DNA of 64,000 nt, taken from positions 62,001-126,000 of the forward strand of contig DATKQE010000090.1 of NCBI GenBank assembly GCA_035532935.1, in the 5' to 3' direction. Shown in pieces: positions 52,970-61,576 of the stretch. The stretch comes from DATJLY01 sp035532935 (lineage in GTDB: Bacteria; Pseudomonadota; Alphaproteobacteria; ATCC43930; CGMCC-115725). Under the pieces are notes generated by a model, which ran no database searches, was not told the origin of the DNA, and saw only the letters and a program-made list of their open reading frames with translations. The translations under genes were made by a program, and so were the position numbers. How positions within the stretch are numbered: position 1 is the first letter of the stretch; every line of letters starts with the position of its first letter.

Positions 52970-53335
52970 ATGGTCGACGTGTTCGTGTGCAAGGCAGGCG
53001 AGATCAAGGATGGCGAGCTCCGCATCGTCGCGGCCGACGACGTCGAGGTCGGCGTCTATCGGCACGGCGGCAAGTATTACGCCTACCGCAACCACTGCCT
53101 GCACCAGGGCGGCCCCGCTTGCGAAGGCGTGATGCTGCCCAGGGTCGAGGACGTGTTCGGGCCCGACCGCGTCCTCCTGGGCCAGCGCTTTGATGAAGGC
53201 GAGATCCATATCGTCTGTCCTTGGCACGGCTGGGAATACAAGCTCGAGACTGGGGAGTGCGCCGCCGACAAGCGGCTGCGCCTGCAACGCTACACCGTGA
53301 CCGAGCGCGAGGGCGGCGTCTTCGTCGTCCTCTGA
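52970..53335 (+). CDS. Rieske-type ferredoxin, cassette copy B
   Basis: This 121-residue protein has the same length as copy A and the same cluster ligands: NHCLHQGGPACEG and VCPWHGWEY. GGGGAGAGC precedes ATG 52970. It lies 25 bases before the paralogous amidohydrolase. It differs from copy A mainly in the first 35 and last 35 residues, so the two may serve different partners. Confidence 0.9.
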   Translation: MVDVFVCKAGEIKDGELRIVAADDVEVGVYRHGGKYYAYRNHCLHQGGPACEGVMLPRVEDVFGPDRVLLGQRFDEGEIHIVCPWHGWEYKLETGECAADKRLRLQRYTVTEREGGVFVVL

Positions 53336-53360
53336 GCGCACGAAAGAAGGAATCGAATTC

Positions 53361-54605
53361 ATGGACACGCTCGACATCAAGTTCCGCGACCCCGCCGTCG
53401 AGGAGTTCGACACCCGCACGCTCCTCAAGAACGCCGAGCGCCAGGCGCGGCAGCGGCACTATGAGGACTTCCTCATCATCGACGTGGACGCCCACCACTA
53501 CGAGAGCGAATCTTTCGACCAGATCGTCGATTACATCGAAGATCCGATCATTCGCCACAGCGCCAAGGCGAAGAAAGGAATGGGCGCGGGCCGGCCGTCC
53601 ATCACCAATACGCAGGTGGGCTACCAGGACGTGTCCGGGCGCGTTCCGCGCTATACCCAGCGCCGAAGCGAGAAGACCCCGCCCTCGCCCCACCGCGATG
53701 TGACGCTGACCAAGCGCTGGATGGACGCGATGGGCATCGACATGGTCTGCCTCTTCCCCACGCCGATGCTGCAATTGGGACTCCATCCCCAGGTCGAGGT
53801 CGAGGTCGCGCTGTCACGTGCCTATAACCGCTGGCTCGTCGACACGATCCTCACATCCGAGCCGCGCTTCCGGTCGATGCTCTATCTGCCGTTCAACGAC
53901 GCCGAGGCCTGCTACAAGATGGTCAAGGATTTCGGCGACAAGAAGGGCGTGGTCGGGTTCATGGTGACCGCGGCGCGCTATAAGCCGGTGCACGACAACG
54001 CCTACATGAAGACTTATGCGCTGATGGAGGAGATGGGCCTGCCGCTGTCGTTCCACGCCGCCTACAACTGGGACGACCGCACGCTCGGCAACACCAACCG
54101 CTTCATCACTGCGCATGCGCTGGGCTTCACCGTGTTCAACATGATCAACCTCGCCAATTGGGTGGTGAACGGGCTGCCGGAGCGCTTCCCCAAGCTGCGT
54201 GTGAGCTGGATCGAGAGCGGCCTCGCCTGGGTCCCGTTCATGATGCAGCGTTTCGACAACGAGTACATGATGCGCAGTTCGGAATGCCCGTCGCTCAAGA
54301 CCAAGCCGAGCGACTACATGCGGCAGATGTACTACACGACCCAGCCGATGGAGATGGTCAACAACCGCAGCATGCTGCAGGAGACGTTCAAGATGATGAA
54401 CGCCGAGACGCAACTGTGCTACGCCTCGGACTATCCGCACTGGGACATGGACCTGCCGAGTACGATCTACGACCTGCCGTTCCTCGATGAGAAGGCCAAG
54501 CGCAACATCTTGGGCGCCAACGCCCAGCGCTTCTTCGACATCAAGGAGCCGGCGTACTGCGACTGGAAGATCGCCGCCCGCGCCGCCAAGGCCGCGGCGC
54601 AGTAG
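53361..54605 (+). CDS. Amidohydrolase_2 family protein, cassette copy B
   Basis: This 414-residue paralogue of the protein at 50848 has the metal-site candidates Asp41/Asp43/His45/His46 (IIDVDAHHYE), His232 (SFHAAYN) and Asp357 (YASDYPHWD). The first ligand position of the usual HxH motif is Asp, as in several members of this family. AGAAGGAATC precedes the ATG. It is convergent with the ACMSD-like gene 13 bases on. Decarboxylase or hydrolase activity is expected; the substrate is unknown. Confidence 0.85.
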   Translation: MDTLDIKFRDPAVEEFDTRTLLKNAERQARQRHYEDFLIIDVDAHHYESESFDQIVDYIEDPIIRHSAKAKKGMGAGRPSITNTQVGYQDVSGRVPRYTQRRSEKTPPSPHRDVTLTKRWMDAMGIDMVCLFPTPMLQLGLHPQVEVEVALSRAYNRWLVDTILTSEPRFRSMLYLPFNDAEACYKMVKDFGDKKGVVGFMVTAARYKPVHDNAYMKTYALMEEMGLPLSFHAAYNWDDRTLGNTNRFITAHALGFTVFNMINLANWVVNGLPERFPKLRVSWIESGLAWVPFMMQRFDNEYMMRSSECPSLKTKPSDYMRQMYYTTQPMEMVNNRSMLQETFKMMNAETQLCYASDYPHWDMDLPSTIYDLPFLDEKAKRNILGANAQRFFDIKEPAYCDWKIAARAAKAAAQ

Positions 54606-54618
54606 CGCCGCTTCGACC

Positions 54619-55611
54619 TCAGGCGATCGCGCGCCGCACCAAGCGCTCGAGGTTGCCGCGATAGATCGCGTTGCGGCCGCCGGCGCCGAGGTCGAGCGAT
54701 TCCACGCCGTCGCGGGTCGCGGCGATCGGGCCGAACGGCGCGTCCGAGGCGAACACGACATTGCCGCCGCCGAAGAACTCGATGCCGCAGGCAAGGCCGT
54801 TGGCCTGGCCGAAGAGCGCGGTGTCGGCGTGGAACATGCGGAAATAGTCGATGAGCGGCCGCCGCAGCGACGCGAGCAAGCCGGTGCAATCCTCCTCCTT
54901 GGTGCGGCTGCCGAGGACCGCCATGCCGTCCTCGATGCGCGTGTCGAAGAACGGCACGCCGCCGCCCATGTGATGGGTGATGATCTTGATGCCCGGGTGG
55001 CGGTCGAACAGCCCTGCGAGCACCAGCCGGCTCATCGCGAGGCAGGTCTCGTACGGCCAGCCGAACAGCCACCACAGCTCGAAGCGCGAGAATTTCTCGG
55101 CGGCGTAATCGGCGGTGTCGGCGGTGCGCGCCGGATGGAGCCAGATCGGCAGGTCGTATCGGGCCATCCGGTCGAAGATCGGCCGGAACTCCGCCGCATC
55201 GAGCGGGCGGCCGTTGATGTTGGTGAAAATCTGGACGCCCCAGGCGTCGAGCTTGTCGATGGCGCGCTCGAGCTCGGCCATGGTCGCCTCGGGATCGTGC
55301 ATCGGCAGCGCCGCGACGAAGCCGGGGAAACGGTCGGGGTGGCGGCGCACCAGAGCCGCCATCCCGTCATTGGCCGCGCGCGCGAGGTCCAGGGCCTCGG
55401 CCGGGCTGGCGATCGCCTCGAGCGGCGGATTGGGCAGCGACACGATCTGGCGGTAATCGCCGATCGCGTCCATGGTGCGGAAGCGCTGGTCGAGGTCGTG
55501 CAGCTCGCGCACCTGCATCAGCCGCTTGACGAGGCCGAATTTCGGCCCCTTCGCCTCCATCGCCGCGACCAGTTCGCGGGGCAGGATATGCGTGTAGGTA
55601 TCGACGATCAT
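54619..55611 (-). CDS. ACMSD-like amidohydrolase (putative decarboxylase)
   Basis: This 330-residue enzyme starts at 55611 with AAGGAGCG upstream; the frame extends upstream without homology. It has the family motifs MIVDTYTHILP (metal site), PIWLHPAR, IITHHMGGGVPFFD and VVFASDAPFG. It is closer to ACMSD and 5-carboxyvanillate/resorcylate decarboxylases than the two cassette amidohydrolases. In an aromatic cluster it could remove a ring carboxyl group. Confidence 0.87.
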   Translation of the reverse strand: MIVDTYTHILPRELVAAMEAKGPKFGLVKRLMQVRELHDLDQRFRTMDAIGDYRQIVSLPNPPLEAIASPAEALDLARAANDGMAALVRRHPDRFPGFVAALPMHDPEATMAELERAIDKLDAWGVQIFTNINGRPLDAAEFRPIFDRMARYDLPIWLHPARTADTADYAAEKFSRFELWWLFGWPYETCLAMSRLVLAGLFDRHPGIKIITHHMGGGVPFFDTRIEDGMAVLGSRTKEEDCTGLLASLRRPLIDYFRMFHADTALFGQANGLACGIEFFGGGNVVFASDAPFGPIAATRDGVESLDLGAGGRNAIYRGNLERLVRRAIA

Positions 55612-55760
55612 GATCGCTCCTTGGCGTTTCCTTCGCTCCCCGCGCACGATGACAAGGCAGGGCGGCACCAATGTCAATCGCGGCACCGGCGGCGGACGAG
55701 GCTTGGCAGGGCGCGGCCGCCCGCCTACCTATAGGCGGGACGAGGAGACGCGATCGCACC

Positions 55761-55964
55761 ATGACCGACGACAACGACCCGCAGGTCCATCCGCAGGTCC
55801 AGTTCGGCGACCAGTCGCTGCATCTGGCGTTCGAGCAACAGATCAAGGAGATGCTCGACCGCGCCGACCTCACCGAGGAGCAGCGGCAGCAGATTCTCAT
55901 GGCGCTCCAATGTCCGTGCTGCGGCTCGGGCGGCGTATCCGTCACCGTCAAGCTGAAGAGCTGA
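55761..55964 (+). CDS. Small CPCC-motif protein of unknown function
   Basis: This 67-residue protein starts at ATG 55761 with GAGGAG about 14 bases upstream. It is acidic and helical in the first part (EQQIKEMLDRADLTEEQRQQIL), then ends with MALQCPCCGSGGVSVTVKLKS, where CPCCG could bind a metal or act as a redox thiol site. Its end overlaps the convergent hydantoinase B gene by 17 bases. The coding call is moderate because of its length. Confidence 0.5.
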   Translation: MTDDNDPQVHPQVQFGDQSLHLAFEQQIKEMLDRADLTEEQRQQILMALQCPCCGSGGVSVTVKLKS

Positions 55965-57738
55965 GCGCGGCCGCCGTCGCCGTCGCGGCCGAGCGCAGCG
56001 CCGCGCGCAGGCGCTCGGTGGCGGCGCCATCGACCGCGAGCGTCGCGGGATCGAGCACCACGCCGTAAAGCTCGGCCGCCGCCTTGAGCGACACGTATCC
56101 TTCCTTCACGTCGTGCTGCACCGCCTCGGCCAGACGCTCCCACGGCGGCCCGTAGCCGCCGCCGCCGCCCGAGCGCAGGCGGAAGGCATCGCCCGTCTTC
56201 AACAGCGCGACCAGCACCTTGGCGTTGGGGAAATCCTCCTTCCACGCGCCGTCGAGGCGAAGCGCGACCGCGTTGCCGGTCGCCTCGCCGCCGCCATCGA
56301 GTCCCCACGGCTTGCAATGGGCGCGCTCGATCTGGCTGCCGAAGGTGATGGCGCTGCGCGCACGCACGACGCGCTCGACGCCGAGCCCGCCGCGATGGCG
56401 CCCGGCGCCGCAGGAATCGGGGATCAGGGCATAGCGCTCGACCACCACGGGAAACTTCTGCTCGACCTGCTCGTTGGGGCTGTTGTGGGTGTCGCCGTCA
56501 TTGATGCAGACCGTGCCGGAAACGCCGTCCTCGTTGCGCTTGGCGCCCCAGCCGCCGCCCAGGGGGCCGAAATTGCCGATGAAGAACTCGTTGCCGCGCG
56601 GGTTGATGCCATAGAACGAGGCCGCCAGCAGGTCGGCGTGGTGGCCGGCGATGACGCGGTCGGGAATGGCCGGGGTCAAGGCCTTGAACACGGTATCGAC
56701 GATGGTCATGGGAAAGGTCATCCACCAGCGCATCGGCGCGGGGCGCACGGCGCTCACGATCCGGCCCGGCGGCACGATCGTCCTGAGGCTGCGGAACGAG
56801 CCGTCATTGATCGGATAGTCGGTCGGCGAGGTGATGCATTTATACGCGACCTGGGCGCAGGCATAGCCGGTGGTGATGCCCGAATTGTAGAAGCCGCGCA
56901 CCTGGCGCGAGACCTCGGTCAAGTCCACCGTCATCTCGTCGTCGCGCACCGTCACGCGGACGCGGATCGGCACGCGCTTGCCGACATCGACGCCGTCGTC
57001 GTCCATGTAGGATTCCGCTTCATAGACGCCGTCGGGGATGGTGCGCGTGCGCGCCCGCGCCGAGACCTCGCAATGGTCCATGATCGAGGCGATGGCATCG
57101 AGCACCGGCTCGCGCCCGTAGCGGTCGAGCAATTGCAGGAAACGGCGCTCGCCGGTCTTGACCGCCGTCACCTGGGCGCGCAGATCGCCCATCGCCCGGC
57201 TCGGCATGCGCACGTTCATGCGGATGAAATCGACCACGTCCTGGTTGACCTTGCCTTCCTTGTGCAGCTTGAGGAACGGGATTTGCAGCCCCTCGGAATA
57301 GATGTCGGTGGTCATGCCGCCGAGCGTGCCGCCGATGTCGATCCAGTGCGCCATGCAGCACGAGAACCCGGCCAGCACGCCCTTGTGGAAGATCGGCAGC
57401 GTCAGGGTGACGTGATAGAGATGGCTGCCGGTGGTGTAGGCGTCGTTGGTGACGAGAATGTCGCCGGGACGGATGTCGGCGCCGAAATGCTTGAGCTCGG
57501 CCTTGATCGTCTCGGCCATGCCGCGGATGAACATCGGCAGGCCGATGCCGATCGACACGGTCTCGCCGGCGGCGGTGAACAACCCGGTGGTGAAGTCGAG
57601 CGCCTCGTAGATGATCATGTTGTAGGCGGTGCGCATCAGGTTGGTCTTCATCTCCTCGGTCACGGCGATGACGCCGTTGCGCACGATCTCGGTGACGACC
57701 GGGTCCGCCTTGCGGGTCTGCGCCTCGGTGGGTGCCAT
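55948..57738 (-). CDS. hyuB: Hydantoinase B/oxoprolinase family protein
   Basis: This 596-residue protein starts at 57738 (MAPTEAQTRKADP). It has the HyuB features TEEMKTNLMRTAYN, DILVTNDAYTTGSH and the Gly-rich RSGGGGGYGPPWER near the C-terminus. With HyuA it forms ATP-dependent enzymes that open hydantoin or oxoproline rings; related pairs carboxylate acetone or acetophenone. Its partner gene lies 537 bases upstream, an unusually large gap for this pair. Confidence 0.92.
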   Translation of the reverse strand: MAPTEAQTRKADPVVTEIVRNGVIAVTEEMKTNLMRTAYNMIIYEALDFTTGLFTAAGETVSIGIGLPMFIRGMAETIKAELKHFGADIRPGDILVTNDAYTTGSHLYHVTLTLPIFHKGVLAGFSCCMAHWIDIGGTLGGMTTDIYSEGLQIPFLKLHKEGKVNQDVVDFIRMNVRMPSRAMGDLRAQVTAVKTGERRFLQLLDRYGREPVLDAIASIMDHCEVSARARTRTIPDGVYEAESYMDDDGVDVGKRVPIRVRVTVRDDEMTVDLTEVSRQVRGFYNSGITTGYACAQVAYKCITSPTDYPINDGSFRSLRTIVPPGRIVSAVRPAPMRWWMTFPMTIVDTVFKALTPAIPDRVIAGHHADLLAASFYGINPRGNEFFIGNFGPLGGGWGAKRNEDGVSGTVCINDGDTHNSPNEQVEQKFPVVVERYALIPDSCGAGRHRGGLGVERVVRARSAITFGSQIERAHCKPWGLDGGGEATGNAVALRLDGAWKEDFPNAKVLVALLKTGDAFRLRSGGGGGYGPPWERLAEAVQHDVKEGYVSLKAAAELYGVVLDPATLAVDGAATERLRAALRSAATATAAALSSSA

Positions 57739-58188
57739 CAGCCCTGCCCCCTGTTCGCGCCGCCGCGCGCGCAATGCGTAGGAATGTAGATCGCGCGCCG
57801 AATCCGCTGCCCGCTTTTTGGACCAAGCATTTGATTATCCGTGATAATGTTCATATCGTTCCAGGCTCGCCAGCCGCGTTCAATCGCCTTTCCGCCACAA
57901 AAGATCACTTTCGCAAGCTGGCGACGGGGTGGCACGGCAGCGGCGAGGGGCGAATGAGGAACGGCGCGGGACATGGCAAGGGCTCCAGGCATTGTACGCT
58001 AATGTATCCAAAATACGTTCAAATTCAAGCGCGTCGCGCATGCGTGCAGTATAGCCGGACGAGGCACGTGATGGCCAACCGCGCGCCGCCATTCCCGATC
58101 GACCGTCGGAAGTGTGCAGAAAGAATGATGCACCAAAGCCAAGCCGCGCAATTCGTTCGGACATTTCCGTACGAAACACCCGTGCAGA
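57739..58188. other. 450-base insert between hyuA remnant and hyuB
   Basis: This stretch is less GC-rich than its surroundings and separates the hyuB remnant from intact hyuB. Frames on the minus strand (for example 57880-58179, 99 residues) have no ribosome site or recognisable sequence. A possible hyuB promoter is TTGAAT and TACATT, 16 bases apart, near 58000-58030. No terminal repeat or transposase fragment was found. Confidence 0.4.
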
Positions 58189-58269
58189 TCACTGCCGCCG
58201 CGCGCCGATGCACACGATCTCGGTGACGAACGGATCCGCCTTGCGGCGATAATCTGCGCCGTGTGCCAT
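58189..58269 (-). pseudogene. Remnant of the start of a second hyuB gene
   Basis: Five bases after the hyuA stop, ATG 58269 opens a 26-codon frame (MAHGADYRRKADPFVTEIV then a stop). Its DNA at 58213-58246 matches hyuB codons at 57682-57715 in 32 of 34 bases, and the encoded KADPxVTEIV is the same. So a hyuB-like gene once followed hyuA directly, and only its first about 20 codons are left. Confidence 0.7.
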
Positions 58270-58274
58270 CGCTC

Positions 58275-60356
58275 TTATCGCCTGCCCCGCACCGCGATGA
58301 CGAGATTGCCGTAGGCGTCGACGACGAGCCGGTCGCCCGGATGCACCACGGTGGTCGAGGCGTGCTCCTCGATCAGCGCCGGCCCGGCGATGCGGTTACC
58401 GGCCGCGAGCCCCGCGCGCGCATAGGTCGGGGTGTCGAGATAGCCCCCCTCCTCGCCGAAATGGACGGTGCGCCGGCCGGTGAACGCGGCCTTGCGCGGC
58501 GCGCGGCCGCCGGCCTCGATCTTCTCCTGCGGCGGCTTGCGCATGACGCCGGTGACAGTGCTCCTGAGGCTGACGATCTCGGCCCGCTCCTCGGGCGCGC
58601 AGGTGCCATAGCGGAATTCGTGCTGGGCGTCGAAATGGCGCTTGATCGCCTCGCGGTCGCGCGCGGCGAAGACCTCGAGCGGCAGATCGACGCTGACCGC
58701 GTGCTCCTGGCCGACATAGCGCATGTCGGCGGCGCGCTTGACCGTCACCGCTTCCGGCCGCACCGACGTGCCGGCGACGGCGTGGCGGCCCTCGTCCTCG
58801 AGCGCGGCATAGAGGCGCTCGAGCTCGGCGAAATCGGCGTCGTCGAGCCGCGTGAACCAGGTCCGCACATAGTCATAGCGCAGATCGGAGAACAGCATGC
58901 CGAATGCCGAGAACACGCCGGGCGCGTTCGGCACGATGACCTTGCTCATGCCCAGCTCGCGCGCGACCTGGACCGCATGCAGCGGCCCCGCGCCGCCATA
59001 GGCGACGAGCGCGAAATCGCCGACATCGAGGCCGCGCTCGGTGGTGACGCCCTTCACCGCATAGGACATGGCGGTGGCGGCGACGCGCAGGATGCCGTCG
59101 GCCGCCGCGGTCACGTCCATGCCGAGCGGCTCCGCCACATGCGCGGCGAGCGCGCGCTTCGCCGCCTCGATATCGAGCCGCATCTCGCCGCCGAGGAAGC
59201 GGTCGGCGCCGAGGCGGCCGAGCACCAGATTGGCATCGGTGACGGTGGGCGCGGTGCCGCCGAGGCCATAGCAGGCGGGACCCGGCTGCGCCCCGGCGCT
59301 GTGCGGCCCGACGCGCAGCATGTCGTCCTCGACGCGGGCGATCGAGCCGCCGCCGGTGCCGACCTCGAAGATGTCCATCATCGCGATCTGAATCGGCAGC
59401 GCCTTCTCGTAGCCGCCGATCAGCGCCGAGCCGGTGACGAGCGGCTCGCCCTTGTAGATGACGCCGGCCTTGGCCGTGGTGCCGCCCATGTCGAAGGCGA
59501 TCGCGCTCTCGAGCCCCAGCGTCCGGCACAGCGTGCGGGTGCCGATGACGCCCGCCGCCGGCCCCGATTCCAGCATGCGCACGCAATAGGCGCGGGCCTG
59601 GTCGGCCTCGTAGAGACCGCCCGTCGACTGCACCACCAGGAACGAGCCGTCGAAGCCCGAGCGGCGCAGATGGTCGTCGATCTCGCCGATATAGCTCTTC
59701 ACCTTGGGCCCGATATAGGCGTTCGCCACCACCGTCGAGCAGCGCTCGAACTCGCGGTATTCCTGGCTCAGCTCGTGCGAGGCCGAAACGAAGAGCTGCG
59801 GATGGCGCGCTTCGAGGATGGCTTTGGCCCGCGCCTCGTGATCGGCATTGCGATAGCAATGCAGGAAAAGGATGCCGGCGGCCTCGACGCCGAGCCGCGC
59901 CAGCTCGTCGCCCAGAAGCTCGATCTCGCGCTCGTCGAGCGGGCGTTCGACGTCGCCGTCGGCGAGCACGCGCTCCTTCACCTCGAAGCGCAGCGCCCGC
60001 TCCACCAGCGGCACGTGCTTCTGGAAGAAGAGATTATAGGAATCCGGCCGGTTGATGCGGCCGATCTCGTAGACGTCGCGGAAGCCCTCGGTGATGAGCA
60101 GCGCCGTCTTGGCGCCGGTGCGCTCGAGGATGGTGTTGATGGCGATGGTCGAGCCGTGCAGGAACAACCCGACGGCGCCGTAGCCGGTCTCCGCCTTGGC
60201 GACGCCGGCATTGATGCCTTCGACCAGATGGGCGGGCGTCGACAGCGCCTTGCCGAACGAGAGCTTTCCCGTCGCCTCGTCGAAGACGGCGATATCGGTG
60301 AAGGTGCCGCCGATATCGGCGGCGAGGCGAAGACCGGCGGCGGTGTCAAGCGGCAA
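58275..60356 (-). CDS. hyuA: Hydantoinase A/oxoprolinase family protein
   Basis: This 693-residue ATPase subunit of the ASKHA fold has AADIGGTFTDIAVFD at the N-terminus, GSTIAINTILERTGAKTALL, FDMGGTTAKAGVI and EVGTGGGSIARVED. It activates the cyclic or carbonyl substrate with ATP for its HyuB partner. The domain order matches N-methylhydantoinase A and 5-oxoprolinase; substrate choice cannot be read. The ABC ATPase gene lies 63 bases upstream on the same strand and could share a transcript. Confidence 0.93.
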   Translation of the reverse strand: MPLDTAAGLRLAADIGGTFTDIAVFDEATGKLSFGKALSTPAHLVEGINAGVAKAETGYGAVGLFLHGSTIAINTILERTGAKTALLITEGFRDVYEIGRINRPDSYNLFFQKHVPLVERALRFEVKERVLADGDVERPLDEREIELLGDELARLGVEAAGILFLHCYRNADHEARAKAILEARHPQLFVSASHELSQEYREFERCSTVVANAYIGPKVKSYIGEIDDHLRRSGFDGSFLVVQSTGGLYEADQARAYCVRMLESGPAAGVIGTRTLCRTLGLESAIAFDMGGTTAKAGVIYKGEPLVTGSALIGGYEKALPIQIAMMDIFEVGTGGGSIARVEDDMLRVGPHSAGAQPGPACYGLGGTAPTVTDANLVLGRLGADRFLGGEMRLDIEAAKRALAAHVAEPLGMDVTAAADGILRVAATAMSYAVKGVTTERGLDVGDFALVAYGGAGPLHAVQVARELGMSKVIVPNAPGVFSAFGMLFSDLRYDYVRTWFTRLDDADFAELERLYAALEDEGRHAVAGTSVRPEAVTVKRAADMRYVGQEHAVSVDLPLEVFAARDREAIKRHFDAQHEFRYGTCAPEERAEIVSLRSTVTGVMRKPPQEKIEAGGRAPRKAAFTGRRTVHFGEEGGYLDTPTYARAGLAAGNRIAGPALIEEHASTTVVHPGDRLVVDAYGNLVIAVRGRR

Positions 60357-60419
60357 TGCGGGCGTCCCTTCAAAAGGCGGCGGTCACTATGCAGACGGCG
60401 CCGCCATTTGCAAGACGCC

Positions 60420-61523
60420 CTACCGCGGCATCGCGAGGCAGTGCTCGACCGGAAGATGGAGCCGCACCGGTGCGCCGCGGCCGGGCGCATGGGCGGGGTG
60501 GAGTTGCAGCCGAAGCGGCGTGGCGCCGACCATGACCGTGCAGTCGAGCAGGTTGCCGACATAGACCACGGCCTCGACCCGTCCCGCGAATTGGTTCGCT
60601 TCGCCGTGGGCGGCATCGCCGACAAGGGCGACGTTCTCGGGCCGCACCGCGACGGTCAGCGCGTCACCGATAAGCGTGCCCGCCTCGACCCGGCAGTGCA
60701 GCGCGCCGAGCGCGGTCTCGATGGTCGCGAGCGGATGCTCGCCGGCATCGTCGAGCGACGCCACCCGCCCCTCGAGGAAATTGGTGCGGCCGATGAAATC
60801 GGCGACGAAGGCCGCCGCCGGATGGTTGTAGATCGCCGCCGGCGATCCCTCCTGCACGATGATGCCGTCGTTCATCACCGCGATCACGTCGGACATGGTG
60901 AGCGCCTCGATCTGCTCGTGCGTGACGAACAGCGTGGTGACGCCGAGGCGGTCGACGACCTGGCGGATCTCGAGCCGCATTTCCTCGCGCAGCTTGGCGT
61001 CGAGATTGCTGAGCGGCTCGTCGAGCAGCAGAACGCGCGGCTCCGACACGAGCGCCCGGGCGAGCGCCAGGCGCTGCTGCTGGCCGCCCGAAAGAAAGGG
61101 CGCCGGCCGTTCCTCGAGGCCGTCGAGGTGGACGAGCGCCAGCACCGCCCGCACCCGCTCGCGGATCGCGGCGCGCGCGGGACGCGGGCGCATGTGCCGC
61201 AAGGGAAAGGCGACATTGTCGAAGACCGTCATGTGCGGCCAGATGGCGTAGGACTGGAACACCATGCCGATCTGGCGTTTGTGCGGCGGAACCCAGATGC
61301 CGCGCGCCGCCGAGAACACGACGGCATCGCCGATGCGGATCTCGCCGCCATCGGGACGCTCGAGCCCGGCGACGCAGCGCAGCATCGTGGTCTTGCCGCA
61401 GCCCGAGGGACCGAGGAGCGTATAGAATTGCCCCTGCTGTACCTCGAGCGATACGCCGCGCACCGCCGGATGCTCGCCATGGCCGGTACGGTAGGTCATG
61501 GTCAAGTCGCTGATCGCGATCAT
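60420..61523 (-). CDS. ABC transporter ATP-binding protein (FbpC/PotA type)
   Basis: This 367-residue ATPase has Walker A GPSGCGKT (38-45), signature LSGGQQ (144-149), Walker B VLLLDE (164-169) and switch His202. The C-terminal about 120 residues form a TOBE-type domain (VRPENVALVGD). This class drives import of iron, polyamines, phosphonates or sulfate. No permease is found nearby. ATG 61523 is used because the frame upstream has no ABC similarity. Confidence 0.9.
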   Translation of the reverse strand: MIAISDLTMTYRTGHGEHPAVRGVSLEVQQGQFYTLLGPSGCGKTTMLRCVAGLERPDGGEIRIGDAVVFSAARGIWVPPHKRQIGMVFQSYAIWPHMTVFDNVAFPLRHMRPRPARAAIRERVRAVLALVHLDGLEERPAPFLSGGQQQRLALARALVSEPRVLLLDEPLSNLDAKLREEMRLEIRQVVDRLGVTTLFVTHEQIEALTMSDVIAVMNDGIIVQEGSPAAIYNHPAAAFVADFIGRTNFLEGRVASLDDAGEHPLATIETALGALHCRVEAGTLIGDALTVAVRPENVALVGDAAHGEANQFAGRVEAVVYVGNLLDCTVMVGATPLRLQLHPAHAPGRGAPVRLHLPVEHCLAMPR

Positions 61524-61576
61524 GGCCGAAGCTCTATCACAGAGACCGCCGCGGGGAAACGCGTCCTTGCCGCACC

